From positions 1-42,158 of the forward strand of contig RDZZ01000044.1 in NCBI GenBank assembly GCA_004293655.1: DNA of 42,158 bases, in the 5' to 3' direction. Shown here one piece after another: positions 41,814-42,158 of the stretch. Under the pieces are notes generated by a model that was not told where the DNA came from, made no database searches, and saw nothing but the letters and a program-made list of their open reading frames with translations. Position 1 is the stretch's first letter, and the number at the start of each line of letters is the position of its first letter. This DNA is from Polaromonas sp. Lineage in GTDB: Bacteria; Pseudomonadota; Gammaproteobacteria; Burkholderiales; Burkholderiaceae_C. Made by a program: the position numbers and the translations under genes.

Positions 41814-42158
41814 TCACGCTTCCCGCAGATCCAGCACCGCTTGACGCGCCCGGATCAAAAAGTCGATACGTGCCTCTTGCGGTGCCGCTGCAATGGGCGC
41901 GCCAAATGTCACCGAGCACAAAATGGGCACGGGTACCACCTCACCTTTGGGCATCACGCGTTGCACGTTGTTGATCCAGGCGGGCACCAACACCACATGT
42001 GGGAACTTTTGCGCCAGGTTGTACAGGCCAGACTTGAAGTTCTGCGGCTCCTCCTGGTTGCCGCGCGTGCCCTCCGGGAACAAGATGATCGAGTCACCGT
42101 TGCCAAGGGCCTCCATCAGCGGCTCCAGCGGGTCTTGCTCGCCGGTCTTGACGCGGTC
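41814..42158 (-). CDS. Lysophospholipid acyltransferase (PlsC-like), 5' end beyond window
   Basis: The minus-strand frame is open from the window edge at 42158 to its stop at 41814 (about 114 residues), so the N-terminal half is missing. SIILFPEGTRGNQEEPQNFK contains the acyltransferase motif III (FPEGTR), and HVVLVPAWINNVQRVMPKGE is the following motif IV region. Such enzymes acylate lysophosphatidate to phosphatidate at the inner membrane, the substrate of the CdsA-like enzyme encoded next, so the two genes form consecutive steps of phospholipid synthesis. Confidence 0.88.
   Translation of the reverse strand, partial: DRVKTGEQDPLEPLMEALGNGDSIILFPEGTRGNQEEPQNFKSGLYNLAQKFPHVVLVPAWINNVQRVMPKGEVVPVPILCSVTFGAPIAAAPQEARIDFLIRARQAVLDLREA

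Overview
The window looks like a chromosomal segment of a betaproteobacterium of the order Burkholderiales, most likely family Comamonadaceae (Rhodoferax/Polaromonas-like). This rests on the high-GC codon use, the gene orders (dcw cluster followed by lpxC; dapF next to a DUF484 gene), the style of the proteins, and short dispersed repeats of a kind I associate with that family. The genus is inferred, not shown. I see no rRNA, tRNA, CRISPR array or intact insertion sequence.

Layout. 1-2508 (+): three sugar-acid catabolism genes (two short-chain dehydrogenases and a fumarylacetoacetate-hydrolase-family enzyme), consistent with the lower part of a non-phosphorylated L-fucose/L-rhamnose pathway, with a candidate GntR-type operator in front. 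2561-21321 (-): a 58-residue membrane protein not previously listed, then lpxC and a complete division and cell-wall (dcw) cluster, transcribed mraZ-rsmH-ftsL-ftsI-murE-murF-mraY-murD-ftsW-murG-murC-ddl-ftsQ-ftsA-ftsZ-lpxC. Genes from rsmH to ftsA are separated by at most 6 nt or overlap, and mraZ lies 10 nt upstream of rsmH; a 10-bp-spaced MraZ operator stands at the head. 21473-29030 (-): a large two-STAS-domain protein, a DksA with a very long N-terminal extension, a CobW-type metal GTPase, an RlmI-like rRNA methyltransferase, a DUF484 protein and dapF.

29115-35359 (+): a carboxymuconolactone-decarboxylase-like protein and a NUDIX/metallo-beta-lactamase fusion, then the most interesting part of the window: seven genes on one strand encoding a PAS-LOV protein with an intact photo-adduct cysteine motif, a protein with a possible receiver-like part and winged helix, a Ras-like GTPase of the CvnD/COG2229 type, a roadblock/LC7 protein, two further roadblock-like small proteins and a small beta-rich protein. 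The make-up resembles actinobacterial conservons (sensor, roadblock, winged-helix protein, GTPase), but with a LOV blue-light sensor in the place of the histidine kinase. I propose it as a light-responsive GTPase switch.

35724-42158: an amino-acid ABC binding lipoprotein and permease without an ATPase gene; a broken DUF1566 gene (frameshift plus in-frame stop plus repeat insertion); an alpha/beta hydrolase and a membrane protein; a vestige of a second permease 3' end; then, on the minus strand, ruvC, a CdsA-like cytidylyltransferase and a PlsC-like acyltransferase cut by the window edge.

A second theme is repeat invasion. Several short repeat families are scattered in intergenic DNA, and some copies lie in frame inside coding sequences (an rRNA methyltransferase, dapF, the CMD-family gene and the NUDIX-MBL gene) or supply a stop codon (cdsA-like gene). 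Repeat calls come from reading similarity by eye, and copy number in the rest of the genome cannot be seen.
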